The notes beneath the pieces were generated by a model. The model ran no database searches, was not told the DNA's origin, and worked only from the letters and a program-made list of their open reading frames with translations. The translations under genes were made by a program, and so were the position numbers. Of a stretch of DNA of 64,000 nucleotides, positions 8,030 through 16,283 are shown one piece after another; the stretch's first letter is position 1; each line of letters opens with the position of its first letter. The stretch comes from Halonatronomonas sp051745425 (GTDB lineage Bacteria > Bacillota > Halanaerobiia > Halanaerobiales > Halarsenatibacteraceae): assembly GCA_051745425.1 (NCBI GenBank), contig JBNJEB010000001.1, positions 28,591 to 92,590 of the forward strand, given 5' to 3'.

Positions 8030-8848
8030 TTAATTATTTTCAACAGTCAGGGCAAGATGGCCTAAAACTGCTGTATTAAATTCAGCCATCTTCTCATAGC
8101 AGGAAGCATGGCCGGCATCATTAATGGTAATTAATCTACTATCAGAAATCTTACTGGCTACCTCTTTCATTTTCTCTAAAGGAGTTAAGATATCCCGCTC
8201 GCCGGCAACTAAGAGAACCGGCATCTCTATTTCAGTCAGCCTGTCTTCGATATCAAAATCATAGGAACTCTCGGCCAGCCGATTAAACCTGGTCAACCAT
8301 TTTTCATCTAAAACATCAGCAAGAATCTCTTCTCTGGATGCTAAAAACTCCTGATTATGTTTATAAAAATAATCTGAGTAGATAAAGGGCATCGCCAGCC
8401 TAAAAAACTTCCGGCCATCCTTTAAATCCGCAGCCTCCTGCCAGGCCTGACTGGCAGCTTTTAAATAGGGCGTAACCCTGGCAACTGTATTGGCTAGAAC
8501 CATTGATTTAATCCGTTCAGGATATTCAATAGCCATTAGCATGGCAACCATCGCTCCATAGGATATGCCAACAGGGATAACTTTTTCAACTTCCAAATGA
8601 TCAAGTAATTGAATAATATCCCTGACATGAATCTCAATGCTGTAATCCTCTGGATAACTATCTGATAAGCCCTGATCCCTAAAATCAACCCGCAAAACTC
8701 TATAATTATTTTCAGTATAGACTGGAACAAAATCAGCCCAGCTGGCTGTACTCATCATAATTCCATTTAAAATTAAAACAACTGGGCCGCTTTCACCATC
8801 TAAATGATAATTTAGCTTTAAACCATCATCTACAACAAATTCTGCCAT
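8030..8848 (-). CDS. Alpha/beta hydrolase
   Basis: 272-residue alpha/beta-hydrolase fold protein. The nucleophile elbow is GISYGAM (serine near residue 96); the late acid is in VAGERDILTP and the histidine in DAGHASCYEK. Overall similarity is to the broad esterase and 3-oxoadipate enol-lactonase-like group; the substrate cannot be named from sequence. The start is ATG 8848; an in-frame GTG nine bases upstream belongs to the GAGGTG ribosome binding site. It follows glpX closely on the same strand (15-base gap) and could be the last gene of the ppsA-ccpN-glpX operon. Confidence 0.85.
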   Translation of the reverse strand: MAEFVVDDGLKLNYHLDGESGPVVLILNGIMMSTASWADFVPVYTENNYRVLRVDFRDQGLSDSYPEDYSIEIHVRDIIQLLDHLEVEKVIPVGISYGAMVAMLMAIEYPERIKSMVLANTVARVTPYLKAASQAWQEAADLKDGRKFFRLAMPFIYSDYFYKHNQEFLASREEILADVLDEKWLTRFNRLAESSYDFDIEDRLTEIEMPVLLVAGERDILTPLEKMKEVASKISDSRLITINDAGHASCYEKMAEFNTAVLGHLALTVENN

Positions 8849-8863
8849 CAACTTCACCTCAAT

Positions 8864-9865
8864 TTAATAATCTCTGGATGCTTTTATATTAAAAATATCC
8901 TTGGGAAAATAATCTGGCTTCTGAGTAATTTTATGATCTGCTGAAATATATCTAACTGTCCCTGTCTTACTCCTCATTACCAGGGAATAGGTTGTTGCCT
9001 TATTTCCATGATAGCGGACACCTTTTAAAAGGTCGCCATCGGTAATACCGGTAACAGCAAACATTACATCATCACCGGCTGCCAGATCTTCAGTCTTATA
9101 GATCTTATCAAGATCAGTAATCCCTAAATTTCTGGCTTTTTCTTTATCAGTCTCATCCCGGTAAATTAACCTGGCCTGAATCTCACCGCCCAGGCATCTA
9201 AGGGCAGCTGCAGTTAAGACTCCTTCAGTTGCTCCACCAATTCCAATAGCCATATCAATGCCGTTATCATCTAAAGCAGAGGCAATCCCCCCGGCAACAT
9301 CGCCATCAGCCAGCAATTTAATTCTAGAGCCTACTGATCTAATCTCTGAGATCAAATCTTTATGCCTCTCTCTATCTAAGACAATTACAGTCAGATCTTT
9401 AACGCTCTTATTTAAAGCCTCGGCAGTAGCTCTGAGATTATCTTCTACACTGGCATCAATATTAATGGCGCCTTTAGCTTTTGGCCCTACCATAACCTTA
9501 TCCATGTAAATATCCGGGGCCTGGAGCAGAGTGCCCCTATCGGCCACAGCAACAACTGATAAAGCATTAGGCAGACCCCGGGCTACCAGAGTAGTCCCCT
9601 CAACAGGATCAACAGCTATATCAAGCTCCGGGCCATCTTTCTGATCTCCAATCTTTTCTCCGATATATAAACGGGGAGCTTCATCCTTTTCCCCTTCTCC
9701 AATTACCACAATACCGTTTATCTTGACAGTCTCAAACATTGTCCTCATTGCATCGACTGCTGCCCCATCTGCTGATTTTTTCTGGCCCTTACCCATCCAG
9801 GGGGCAGAAGCTAAAGCAGCAGATTCAGTTACCCGCACAAATTCAATCGCTAATTCTCTTTGCAT
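8864..9865 (-). CDS. glpX: Fructose-1,6-bisphosphatase class II
   Basis: 333-residue GlpX-type phosphatase that removes the 1-phosphate of fructose 1,6-bisphosphate, an irreversible step of gluconeogenesis. Family motifs include ASAPWMGKGQKKSADGAAV at the N-terminus, VIGEGEKDEAP, the metal-binding DPVEGTT and GIGGATEGVLTAAALR. The ATG follows the ccpN stop after three bases. Placed with PEP synthase and the CcpN repressor it completes a gluconeogenesis operon. Confidence 0.96.
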   Translation of the reverse strand: MQRELAIEFVRVTESAALASAPWMGKGQKKSADGAAVDAMRTMFETVKINGIVVIGEGEKDEAPRLYIGEKIGDQKDGPELDIAVDPVEGTTLVARGLPNALSVVAVADRGTLLQAPDIYMDKVMVGPKAKGAINIDASVEDNLRATAEALNKSVKDLTVIVLDRERHKDLISEIRSVGSRIKLLADGDVAGGIASALDDNGIDMAIGIGGATEGVLTAAALRCLGGEIQARLIYRDETDKEKARNLGITDLDKIYKTEDLAAGDDVMFAVTGITDGDLLKGVRYHGNKATTYSLVMRSKTGTVRYISADHKITQKPDYFPKDIFNIKASRDY

Positions 9866-9868
9866 TAT

Positions 9869-10489
9869 TTAATCACTCCCTATCTCAGTTGCATAATCAA
9901 CTAAAGCATTATTAATCGAGGTCTTACTGATTCTTCCAATAACTTTATCATCTTCAATCACCGGCAATGAATCCACCTTATTATCAACAATTTTTCTGGC
10001 GGCCATTAACAGAGTCTCGTCCTCAACAGCTACAATCACCTTTGGCACCCTGGTCATCGCCAGGCTTACCGGTATCTCATTGAGGTCTCGATTCCCCATC
10101 GCCATCTTTAAAAGATCTTTCCTGGAAATAACACCAACAAGTTCATCAGACTCATCAATTACAAAGATTGTCCCGGTATCTTCCAGAAACATCGTCACAA
10201 TCGCATCATAGATACTTGTATCTTCCAGAACATTAACCGGTAATGACATAATCTCTTTGACCTTAATATTAAAGAGCGAATCCAGGGAACCAGGTTTAGG
10301 TTCCTGACCTTTATAAAAGTAACCTACTCTTGGCTTGGCATCCAGTATATCAAGTAAAGATAAAACTGAAAGATCGTTTCTAATCGCAGCCCGGGATAGT
10401 TCAAGGTTATCAGCTATCTCCTGACTGGTTATCGGTTGATTATCCTTTACAAGTTCAATTATCTCTTTCTGTCTTCGACTTAGCTCCAT
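9869..10489 (-). CDS. ccpN: CcpN-type repressor, HTH plus two CBS domains
   Basis: 206 residues. An N-terminal winged helix-turn-helix (about 1-60; SRRQKEIIELVKDNQPITSQ) is followed by two CBS domains (about 80-200; KEIMSLPVNVLEDTSIYDA, TRVPKVIVAVEDETLLMAA). This is the architecture of B. subtilis CcpN, which represses gluconeogenic genes on glucose and senses nucleotides through its CBS pair. The gene lies between ppsA and glpX, six bases after ppsA, and two CcpN-type operators lie in the ppsA promoter, which supports both the name and autoregulation. Confidence 0.88.
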   Translation of the reverse strand: MELSRRQKEIIELVKDNQPITSQEIADNLELSRAAIRNDLSVLSLLDILDAKPRVGYFYKGQEPKPGSLDSLFNIKVKEIMSLPVNVLEDTSIYDAIVTMFLEDTGTIFVIDESDELVGVISRKDLLKMAMGNRDLNEIPVSLAMTRVPKVIVAVEDETLLMAARKIVDNKVDSLPVIEDDKVIGRISKTSINNALVDYATEIGSD

Positions 10490-10495
10490 ATCCTA

Positions 10496-12844
10496 TCATT
10501 TCCTCATATTACGTAAAATCAACCTCTGTTCAACCTGGGCCACAAGCCTCCTTGTGTAATTTACAGTATCAGGATTAACACTAATACTATCGATGCCAGC
10601 TTCAACTAAAAACTCGGCAAATTCAGGATAAACTGAAGGTCCCTGGCCACAGATAGAAACTGTATTGCCATATTTGCCAGCAACATCTATAAGTTCCTGA
10701 ATGGCAGTCTTAATCGCAGGATTTCTCTCATCAAAATAACCCATCCGGTTTAAGATACCTGAATCTCTATCAGCACCCATAATTAACTGGGTTAAGTCAT
10801 TACTGCCGATACTGAAACCATCTATTAAAGGACAGAAATCTGCTGCCTGAAAGATAACTGATGGAACTTCAGCCATTATCCAGATTTTGAAATCTCTGCT
10901 CCGCTCCAGTCCTTCTTCTTTCAAGATTTCCAGAGCCCGTTCAACCTCCCAGGTTGTTCTAACAAAGGGAAGCATTAAATTAACATTGGTCAGGTTATAT
11001 TCATCCCGGACTTTTTTTACAGCCTTGCATTCTAATCTAAAACCTTCGATATATTCATCAGAGATATATCTAGAAACTCCTCGCCAGCCTATCATCGGAT
11101 TGTTTTCTACAGGCTCAACCTCTTCTCCACCCTTTAAGCCTCTAAATTCATTTGTCCTGAAATCGCTCATCCTTAAAGTTAATGGTCTTGGATAAATCTC
11201 CTGGGCAACCATGGTAATGGCCTCAGATAACTGTCTGATAAATAAATCTCCCTCACCCTGCTGTAATAAATAAATCGGATGGGCACCAATCACATTGGAG
11301 AAGATAAATTCAATCCGCATCAACCCGATTCCATCAAAATCTAAATCTTTATAGCGATTTATCAGATGGGGCTCTCCTAAATTCATATAAATCTTTGTGC
11401 CAGTTATCGGTTGGGTCTTAATATTTTCCGGTGTCTTTAAGACCGGACCAGTACTCTGTTCAGCTGATTCATCCTTTGATTTAACCTTGCCTTCAAAGAC
11501 AACACCTCTTGTCGAATCAACTGTTACAATTTGATTATTCTCTAAAATCTTGGTGGCATCTCCACAGCCAACAATGCAGGGTATTCCTAACTCTCTGGAA
11601 ACTATAGCTGCATGACAGGTTCTACCGCCTTCATCTGTAACAACAGCTGCAGCCCTGCGCATGGCTGGAACCATATCAGGATTGGTCATTGAGGCTACAA
11701 GAATATCGCCTTCTTTAACCATCTCCAGCTTATTAAAATCTTCTACAATCACAACTGGACCGCTGGCATTACCAGGCGAAGCATTTAAGCCTCTAACCAG
11801 GGGCTGGAGTTCTGCTGCAGTATCAACAACAACCTCTTCATCATCACTATATTCATCAAGATCAAGGGTAGTTATTGGCCTGGACTGTAAAAGATAAACC
11901 TCAGAATCTTCACCGGCAATAGCCCATTCAATATCCTGGGGAGCTCCATAGATTTCTTCAATTCTTAAAGCCTGCTGATATAACTTTTCTATCTCATTAT
12001 CAGTTAATGAAGAATCAGTTACAGCAGCCCGGCTGAGATAAGAAGCAGTCTTAACCACTTCTGTACCGACAGCTGAATCTCCTTTTTCCACAATCATCTT
12101 TATTTTTTTCCCAAGATTCTTTTCAATTAAATCACCATTATTTTTATCAACTAAATAATCATCAGGGGTAACTAACCCGGAAACAACAGCTTCTCCCAGG
12201 CCCCAGCTTGAATTAATTAATAAATGGTCCTTATTACCTGTAGTCGGATCAACAGTAAAAATAACTCCGGCCTTTTCACCGCTGACCATCTGCTGGACAA
12301 CAACACTTAAAGCCACATCAGTCTGGACAAAATCTTTCTCCTGCCGGTAATAAATAGCCCTGGCAGTCCAGAGTGAAGACCAGCATTTCTTAACATGGTA
12401 TAAAAGTTCATCTGGACCAGAAATATTTAAATAGGTATCCTGCTGCCCGGCAAAGGAGGCATCTGGTAGATCCTCAGCAGTAGCTGAACTCCTGACAGCG
12501 ACTTTCTCAGTTTTAACTCCTTTGTTTTTTAGTTTCTCATAGGCTTCTAATACATCAAGCCTAATTGCTTCAGGCATCTCTCCCTCAGCCATAAAACCTC
12601 TAATTTCCCTGGATAGCTGCTGCAGTTCGCTGGCGTTTTCAGTATCAAGACCATCTAACAATCTTTTAATCTTATCTTCTAAATGATTTTCAGCTAAAAA
12701 CTCCCTATAAGCCTCAGCAGTTACTGAAAAACCTGGTGGTACATTTACACCATTATTAGTAAGTTCTCCTAAATTAGCACCTTTACCACCAACCAGATCA
12801 ATATCGCCTTTACCAATCTCTTCAAACCATTTAATGTACTTCAT
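10496..12844 (-). CDS. ppsA: Phosphoenolpyruvate synthase (pyruvate, water dikinase)
   Basis: 782 residues. The enzyme converts pyruvate and ATP to phosphoenolpyruvate, AMP and phosphate. The N-terminal ATP-grasp domain starts with VGGKGANLGEL and has AVRSSATAEDLPDASFAGQ. The swivelling domain carries the phosphohistidine in EGGRTCHAAIVSRE (about residue 411). The C-terminal PEP/pyruvate barrel has GSNDLTQLIMGADRDS and the catalytic cysteine in SICGQGPS. It is the first gene of the ppsA-ccpN-glpX operon and has a good sigma-A promoter overlapped by CcpN-type sites. Confidence 0.95.
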   Translation of the reverse strand: MKYIKWFEEIGKGDIDLVGGKGANLGELTNNGVNVPPGFSVTAEAYREFLAENHLEDKIKRLLDGLDTENASELQQLSREIRGFMAEGEMPEAIRLDVLEAYEKLKNKGVKTEKVAVRSSATAEDLPDASFAGQQDTYLNISGPDELLYHVKKCWSSLWTARAIYYRQEKDFVQTDVALSVVVQQMVSGEKAGVIFTVDPTTGNKDHLLINSSWGLGEAVVSGLVTPDDYLVDKNNGDLIEKNLGKKIKMIVEKGDSAVGTEVVKTASYLSRAAVTDSSLTDNEIEKLYQQALRIEEIYGAPQDIEWAIAGEDSEVYLLQSRPITTLDLDEYSDDEEVVVDTAAELQPLVRGLNASPGNASGPVVIVEDFNKLEMVKEGDILVASMTNPDMVPAMRRAAAVVTDEGGRTCHAAIVSRELGIPCIVGCGDATKILENNQIVTVDSTRGVVFEGKVKSKDESAEQSTGPVLKTPENIKTQPITGTKIYMNLGEPHLINRYKDLDFDGIGLMRIEFIFSNVIGAHPIYLLQQGEGDLFIRQLSEAITMVAQEIYPRPLTLRMSDFRTNEFRGLKGGEEVEPVENNPMIGWRGVSRYISDEYIEGFRLECKAVKKVRDEYNLTNVNLMLPFVRTTWEVERALEILKEEGLERSRDFKIWIMAEVPSVIFQAADFCPLIDGFSIGSNDLTQLIMGADRDSGILNRMGYFDERNPAIKTAIQELIDVAGKYGNTVSICGQGPSVYPEFAEFLVEAGIDSISVNPDTVNYTRRLVAQVEQRLILRNMRK

Positions 12845-12863
12845 TTTTTTATCACCCCTATAA

Positions 12864-12886
12864 TATGCTATATATAGTATAACATA
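12864..12886. promoter_or_regulatory. Two inverted CcpN-type operators
   Basis: TATGTTATACT on the minus strand (12886 to 12876) and TATGCTATATA on the plus strand (12864-12874) both fit the CcpN consensus TRTGHYATAYW as I recall it. One base separates them, so they form an imperfect palindrome. The first covers the ppsA -10 box, the second the start-site region. The paired arrangement is like that described for B. subtilis gapB and pckA. Confidence 0.7.
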
Positions 12887-12904
12887 ATTATCTTAAAAGG
12901 CCAA
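12876..12904 (-). promoter_or_regulatory. Sigma-A promoter of ppsA-ccpN-glpX
   Basis: TTGGCC at 12904-12899, a 17-base spacer, and TATACT at 12881-12876 on the minus strand. The transcript would start near 12869, about 25 bases before the ppsA ATG. The -10 lies inside a CcpN-type operator. Confidence 0.75.
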
Positions 12905-12914
12905 TAGTGTACCA

Positions 12915-12948
12915 CATAAAAATAATAAAGCCCTTTTCAGGGCTTTAT
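12915..12948 (-). terminator. Terminator after the hinT-nfeD-floA operon
   Basis: ATAAAGCCCT pairs with AGGGCTTTAT around a four-base loop (12925-12948), followed on the minus strand by TATTTTTATG. It lies between the small gene ending at 12963 and the ppsA promoter. Confidence 0.88.
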
Positions 12949-12962
12949 GTTACGCTATTAAT

Positions 12963-13511
12963 TTATTCTTTATCTTTATAAACCGGTTTATAGGGTTTTA
13001 AACTTCTTGGAGGTGATAAAATCTCTTTCATCATTATTCCTGTTACCAGTGACTTATTATCAAAGCTCAAATCACTTGCTATTTCATCACTGCTCCCTAT
13101 TTCACCTGACTCAATAATAGATTTTCTTTCATATTTTGGTCTACCAGTTTTTTTATTATCGCTTTTATCCTTTGCTTCCTGTCTTTCCTTATATTTTTTA
13201 ACAGTATCAGATTCCAGAACTTCAGGTTTTTCCTTCTTTTTTTTCTTATCACCAAATTTATCATCAATCTCGGATAAATCCAGATCAAAGCCAGGTGGCG
13301 GTCCCTTTCTAGAACCTGGAGTAGATCTTGAAGTTCTAGATCTTTTATTACTCTTACTAGAGCTGCTTTTACGGCTATTTTGATCTGATTTACTGGTCTT
13401 TTCAGATCTTTCTTCAACACCTTTAAAAACCCTGATAATAAATCTAATTATCCTGGTTAAAATTACAATAAAGAAAAAGACAAATAATAGGAGTGAAAGT
13501 AGAGCTTCCAT
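12963..13511 (-). CDS. Membrane-anchored charged protein after floA, unknown function
   Basis: 182 residues and no recognised family. Residues 1-30 form a single membrane helix (LLSLLLFVFFFIVILTRIIR). The rest is a low-complexity, very basic and polar tail (serine, lysine and arginine to about 90, then alternating KKKKEKPE and acidic stretches), predicted to be largely disordered. The end (ILSPPRSLKPYKPVYKDKE) is proline-rich. It is the last gene of the hinT-nfeD-floA operon, 12 bases after floA. This is the position of yqfB in Bacillus, but similarity is not evident. A role in flotillin membrane domains is only inferred from position. Confidence 0.7.
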   Translation of the reverse strand: MEALLSLLLFVFFFIVILTRIIRFIIRVFKGVEERSEKTSKSDQNSRKSSSSKSNKRSRTSRSTPGSRKGPPPGFDLDLSEIDDKFGDKKKKKEKPEVLESDTVKKYKERQEAKDKSDNKKTGRPKYERKSIIESGEIGSSDEIASDLSFDNKSLVTGIMMKEILSPPRSLKPYKPVYKDKE

Positions 13512-13523
13512 TTAAATCACCCC

Positions 13524-14543
13524 TTAGTTTTTATCCTTATTTTTCTTCTGCTTTTCTTGTTTCTTTTGAGTTTTATCCCGTTCTTCATCCTGGGATGATG
13601 ATATACTTTTCCGCATCTTGGTATCAGATTCTATATTTTTAAAGTTCATATAATCCATAACACCTAAATTACCATTTCTAAAGGCTTCAGCCATGGCAAG
13701 AGGTACTTCAGCTTCTGCCTCAACAACCTTGGCCTGCATTTCCTGAACTCTGGCCTTCATCTCCTGTTCTTCAGCAACAGCCATAGCTCTTCTTTCTTCA
13801 GCCTTAGCCTGGGCAATATCTTTATCGGCTTCAGCCTGGTCTTTCTGTAAGGTTGCACCGATATTCTTACCAACATCAACATCAGCAATATCAATTGATA
13901 GAATTTCATAGGCTGTCCCTGAATCAAGGCCTTTCTCAAGCACTGTCTTGGAGATAGAATCAGGATTTTCTAAAACATTTTTATGAGATTTAGCAGAACC
14001 TACTGTTGTAACAATACCTTCACCAACTCTGGCCAGAACTGTCTCTTCGCCTGCTCCACCTACTAAACGTTCAATATTTGCTCTAACAGTAACTCTGGCG
14101 GTAGCCATTACCTGAATACCATCCATTGCAACTGCAGTTACAACCGGTGTCTGAATAACCTTTGGATTAACACTCATTTTAACAGCCTCTAAAACCTTTC
14201 TACCGGCAAGGTCAATGGCAGCTGCCCGTTCAAAGGTAAGCTCAATTTCAGCCCTGTGAGCCGCTATTAAAGCGTCAACAACTTCATCAACATTACCTCC
14301 GGCCAGATAATGGGCCTCAAGCTTATCGCTGCTTAATTTAAGTCCTGCCTTATGGGTCTTGATCATCGGGCCAACTATCTGTCCTGGTGGAACCCTCCTT
14401 AATCTCATTCCTATTAGATTAAAGAATCCAATCTTAACACCAGCAGCTGTTGCAGAAATCCATAAACCCAGTGGAATAAAATAGAAAAATACAATTAGAA
14501 ATAAAATTACTAAAACAATAATCGCAATTGAAAAAATATCCAT
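13524..14543 (-). CDS. floA: Flotillin-like protein FloA
   Basis: 339 residues of the FloA (YqfA) family, which builds dynamic membrane microdomains. A hydrophobic hairpin (about 5-30) is followed by the family signature RRVPPGQIVGPMIKTHKAG, the SPFH-type domain, and a coiled-coil rich in alanine, glutamate and methionine (about 235-290). The C-terminus is an unusually charged KKQEKQKKNKDKN tail. The ATG has GGAGGAG upstream, and only four bases separate it from nfeD, the usual partner. Confidence 0.95.
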   Translation of the reverse strand: MDIFSIAIIVLVILFLIVFFYFIPLGLWISATAAGVKIGFFNLIGMRLRRVPPGQIVGPMIKTHKAGLKLSSDKLEAHYLAGGNVDEVVDALIAAHRAEIELTFERAAAIDLAGRKVLEAVKMSVNPKVIQTPVVTAVAMDGIQVMATARVTVRANIERLVGGAGEETVLARVGEGIVTTVGSAKSHKNVLENPDSISKTVLEKGLDSGTAYEILSIDIADVDVGKNIGATLQKDQAEADKDIAQAKAEERRAMAVAEEQEMKARVQEMQAKVVEAEAEVPLAMAEAFRNGNLGVMDYMNFKNIESDTKMRKSISSSQDEERDKTQKKQEKQKKNKDKN

Positions 14544-14547
14544 TCTC

Positions 14548-15852
14548 TTACTCCTCCTTTTTAGGTTTCACAATAACTCTTCTACCTTCAACTTTTATAA
14601 CAGTAACAGTTGTCTCAGCCTCGATATAACCGCCTTCACTAACAACATCGATTCTTTCACCATCAAAATCAGCTATTCCAGCCGGTCTTAAAGTACTAAC
14701 AGTTCTACCTGTCTTACCGACTAAATCCTTATAATCTTTACTGGAGACATAACCGGTCTCAGTTGTTAGACTTTCACCCAGTGAAATCCTCCTCCAGAAA
14801 TAACTTGTCCCAAACAGTTTAATTAATAATATTGTTCCAATTGTAGAAAAGACTAATACTGCAGCAAGAATAGTCCAGGCCATAGAAGAATCTGGAAAAA
14901 TGAAAAATAGACTGGCAAAAATTGCTGCAATTCCTGTAACACCAGTAAAACCAAAGCCTGGGATTACAAATATTTCAATAGCTATCAATAATAGCCCGGC
15001 CAAAAATAAAACTATCAGACCCATGCCTGCATAGCCCTGAATTAAATATCCAGAGAAAAATAAAGCAAGACTGGCAACTCCAATTGTCCCACTAACACCA
15101 AAACCTGGTATTAAAGCCTCACCAACTAAAGCTATAATCCCTAAAGACAGCAAGAAAACTGACGCGTAGGGGTTTGTTATAAAACCTGCAAAGTTTTCCA
15201 GACCTGTCTTTTCTATCCTGACTAAATCTGCTTCAGCATATCCAAGTTCATCTAATAGTTCATCAAAATTAGAAAATCTGCCTTCAGTAAATCCTAGCTC
15301 TTCAGCCTGAGATGATGTCATTGATAGTAATTTACCACTCTCTATCACATCTTCAATCTCAATATCAGCATCTACCATAGCAGCCGCAATTTCAGGATCT
15401 CTATCTCTTCTCTCAGCTGTAGCTGCAAATTCAGATCTCAAAGCCGAGATATACTTTTCATCATAGGGCCTTGTTTCTGCAGCCCCCATACTGCTTCCTT
15501 CACTCATATAAATCCTATCAGCACCCAGAGCAACTAACGTGCCTGCCGACCAGGCTCGATTACTTATATATGCAACTACTTCTCCAGGATAATTAACCAA
15601 CTGATCTCTTAATGAGATACCGGCATCTACCAGGCCACCATAGGTATCGACATCAACTATTACAAGCTCGGCCTGATTCTCCAGGGCCTCTTCTAAACCT
15701 CTATCTAAAAATGAAACCATCCCTGGATCTACATCGCCATGGAGAGGAATAAAATAAACTCTAGCTGAAACAGGTACTGTTAATATTAATATAAATAAAA
15801 TTCCGAAAATAATACTCAAAAGAATCCTATTCAATTTCATTTTTTCTGGCAT
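14548..15852 (-). CDS. NfeD family membrane protease (YqeZ-like)
   Basis: 434 residues with the long NfeD1b layout. A signal-anchor (about 8-30) precedes a ClpP-like serine protease domain (about 30-210) with the nucleophile region NRAWSAGTLVALGAD and SMGAAETRPY. Four to five membrane helices follow (about 225-350), and an OB-like NfeD domain ends the protein (about 365-434; LVGKTGRTVSTLRPAGIADF). Members cluster with flotillins and may process membrane proteins. It lies directly upstream of floA in the same operon. Confidence 0.93.
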   Translation of the reverse strand: MPEKMKLNRILLSIIFGILFILILTVPVSARVYFIPLHGDVDPGMVSFLDRGLEEALENQAELVIVDVDTYGGLVDAGISLRDQLVNYPGEVVAYISNRAWSAGTLVALGADRIYMSEGSSMGAAETRPYDEKYISALRSEFAATAERRDRDPEIAAAMVDADIEIEDVIESGKLLSMTSSQAEELGFTEGRFSNFDELLDELGYAEADLVRIEKTGLENFAGFITNPYASVFLLSLGIIALVGEALIPGFGVSGTIGVASLALFFSGYLIQGYAGMGLIVLFLAGLLLIAIEIFVIPGFGFTGVTGIAAIFASLFFIFPDSSMAWTILAAVLVFSTIGTILLIKLFGTSYFWRRISLGESLTTETGYVSSKDYKDLVGKTGRTVSTLRPAGIADFDGERIDVVSEGGYIEAETTVTVIKVEGRRVIVKPKKEE

Positions 15853-15870
15853 ATTTACTCCTCCTTAAAT

Positions 15871-16206
15871 TTAGCCAGGAGGCCACTGGAGTTGCCTGCC
15901 GCCTAAAAGATGGAAGTGGAGATGATCGACTGTCTGGCCACCTTCTGGACCACAGTTATTGACAATTCTAAAACCATCTTCAAGACCTCTTTCCTCAGCC
16001 AGTTCAACGGCAACCTGATGGGCCCTGCCAACCAAATCATAATCTTTAACATCTAAAATAGATGGAATATGCTCTTTAGGAACAACCAGCAGGTGAACTG
16101 GTGCCTGAGCATTTATGTCAGCAAAGACCATAATATCATCATCTTCATAGACAAACTCGGTATCCATCTCACCATCTCTTATCCTGCAAAAAATACAATC
16201 ATCCAA
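15871..16206 (-). CDS. hinT: HIT family protein (HinT-like purine nucleoside phosphoramidase)
   Basis: 111 residues, the normal length for HinT. The histidine triad is HLHFHL near the C-terminus, preceded by GGQTVDHLHFHLLGGRQL. The N-terminus DDCIFCRIRDGEMDTEFVYE is typical, with a CxxC that can bind zinc. The start is TTG 16206, with GGAGG seven bases upstream. It heads the operon with nfeD and floA and has its own promoter at 16250-16278. Confidence 0.94.
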   Translation of the reverse strand: MDDCIFCRIRDGEMDTEFVYEDDDIMVFADINAQAPVHLLVVPKEHIPSILDVKDYDLVGRAHQVAVELAEERGLEDGFRIVNNCGPEGGQTVDHLHFHLLGGRQLQWPPG

Positions 16207-16249
16207 AGTTATCCCTCCTTGAAAATGTATTTAATTAAAGCTTTACTTG

Positions 16250-16278
16250 ATTATACCATAGAATTAAAAATTTTGCAG
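16250..16278 (-). promoter_or_regulatory. Promoter of hinT-nfeD-floA
   Basis: CTGCAA (16278-16273), 17-base spacer, TATAAT (16255-16250) on the minus strand. The consensus -10 compensates for the imperfect -35. The start would lie near 16243, before the TTG of hinT. Confidence 0.65.
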
Positions 16279-16283
16279 ATAAT

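Noticed and set aside
10887..11195. Open frames opposite ppsA, glpX, leuS and other long genes
   Set aside because: They have no ribosome binding sites, are low in complexity and mirror codons of well-supported genes.
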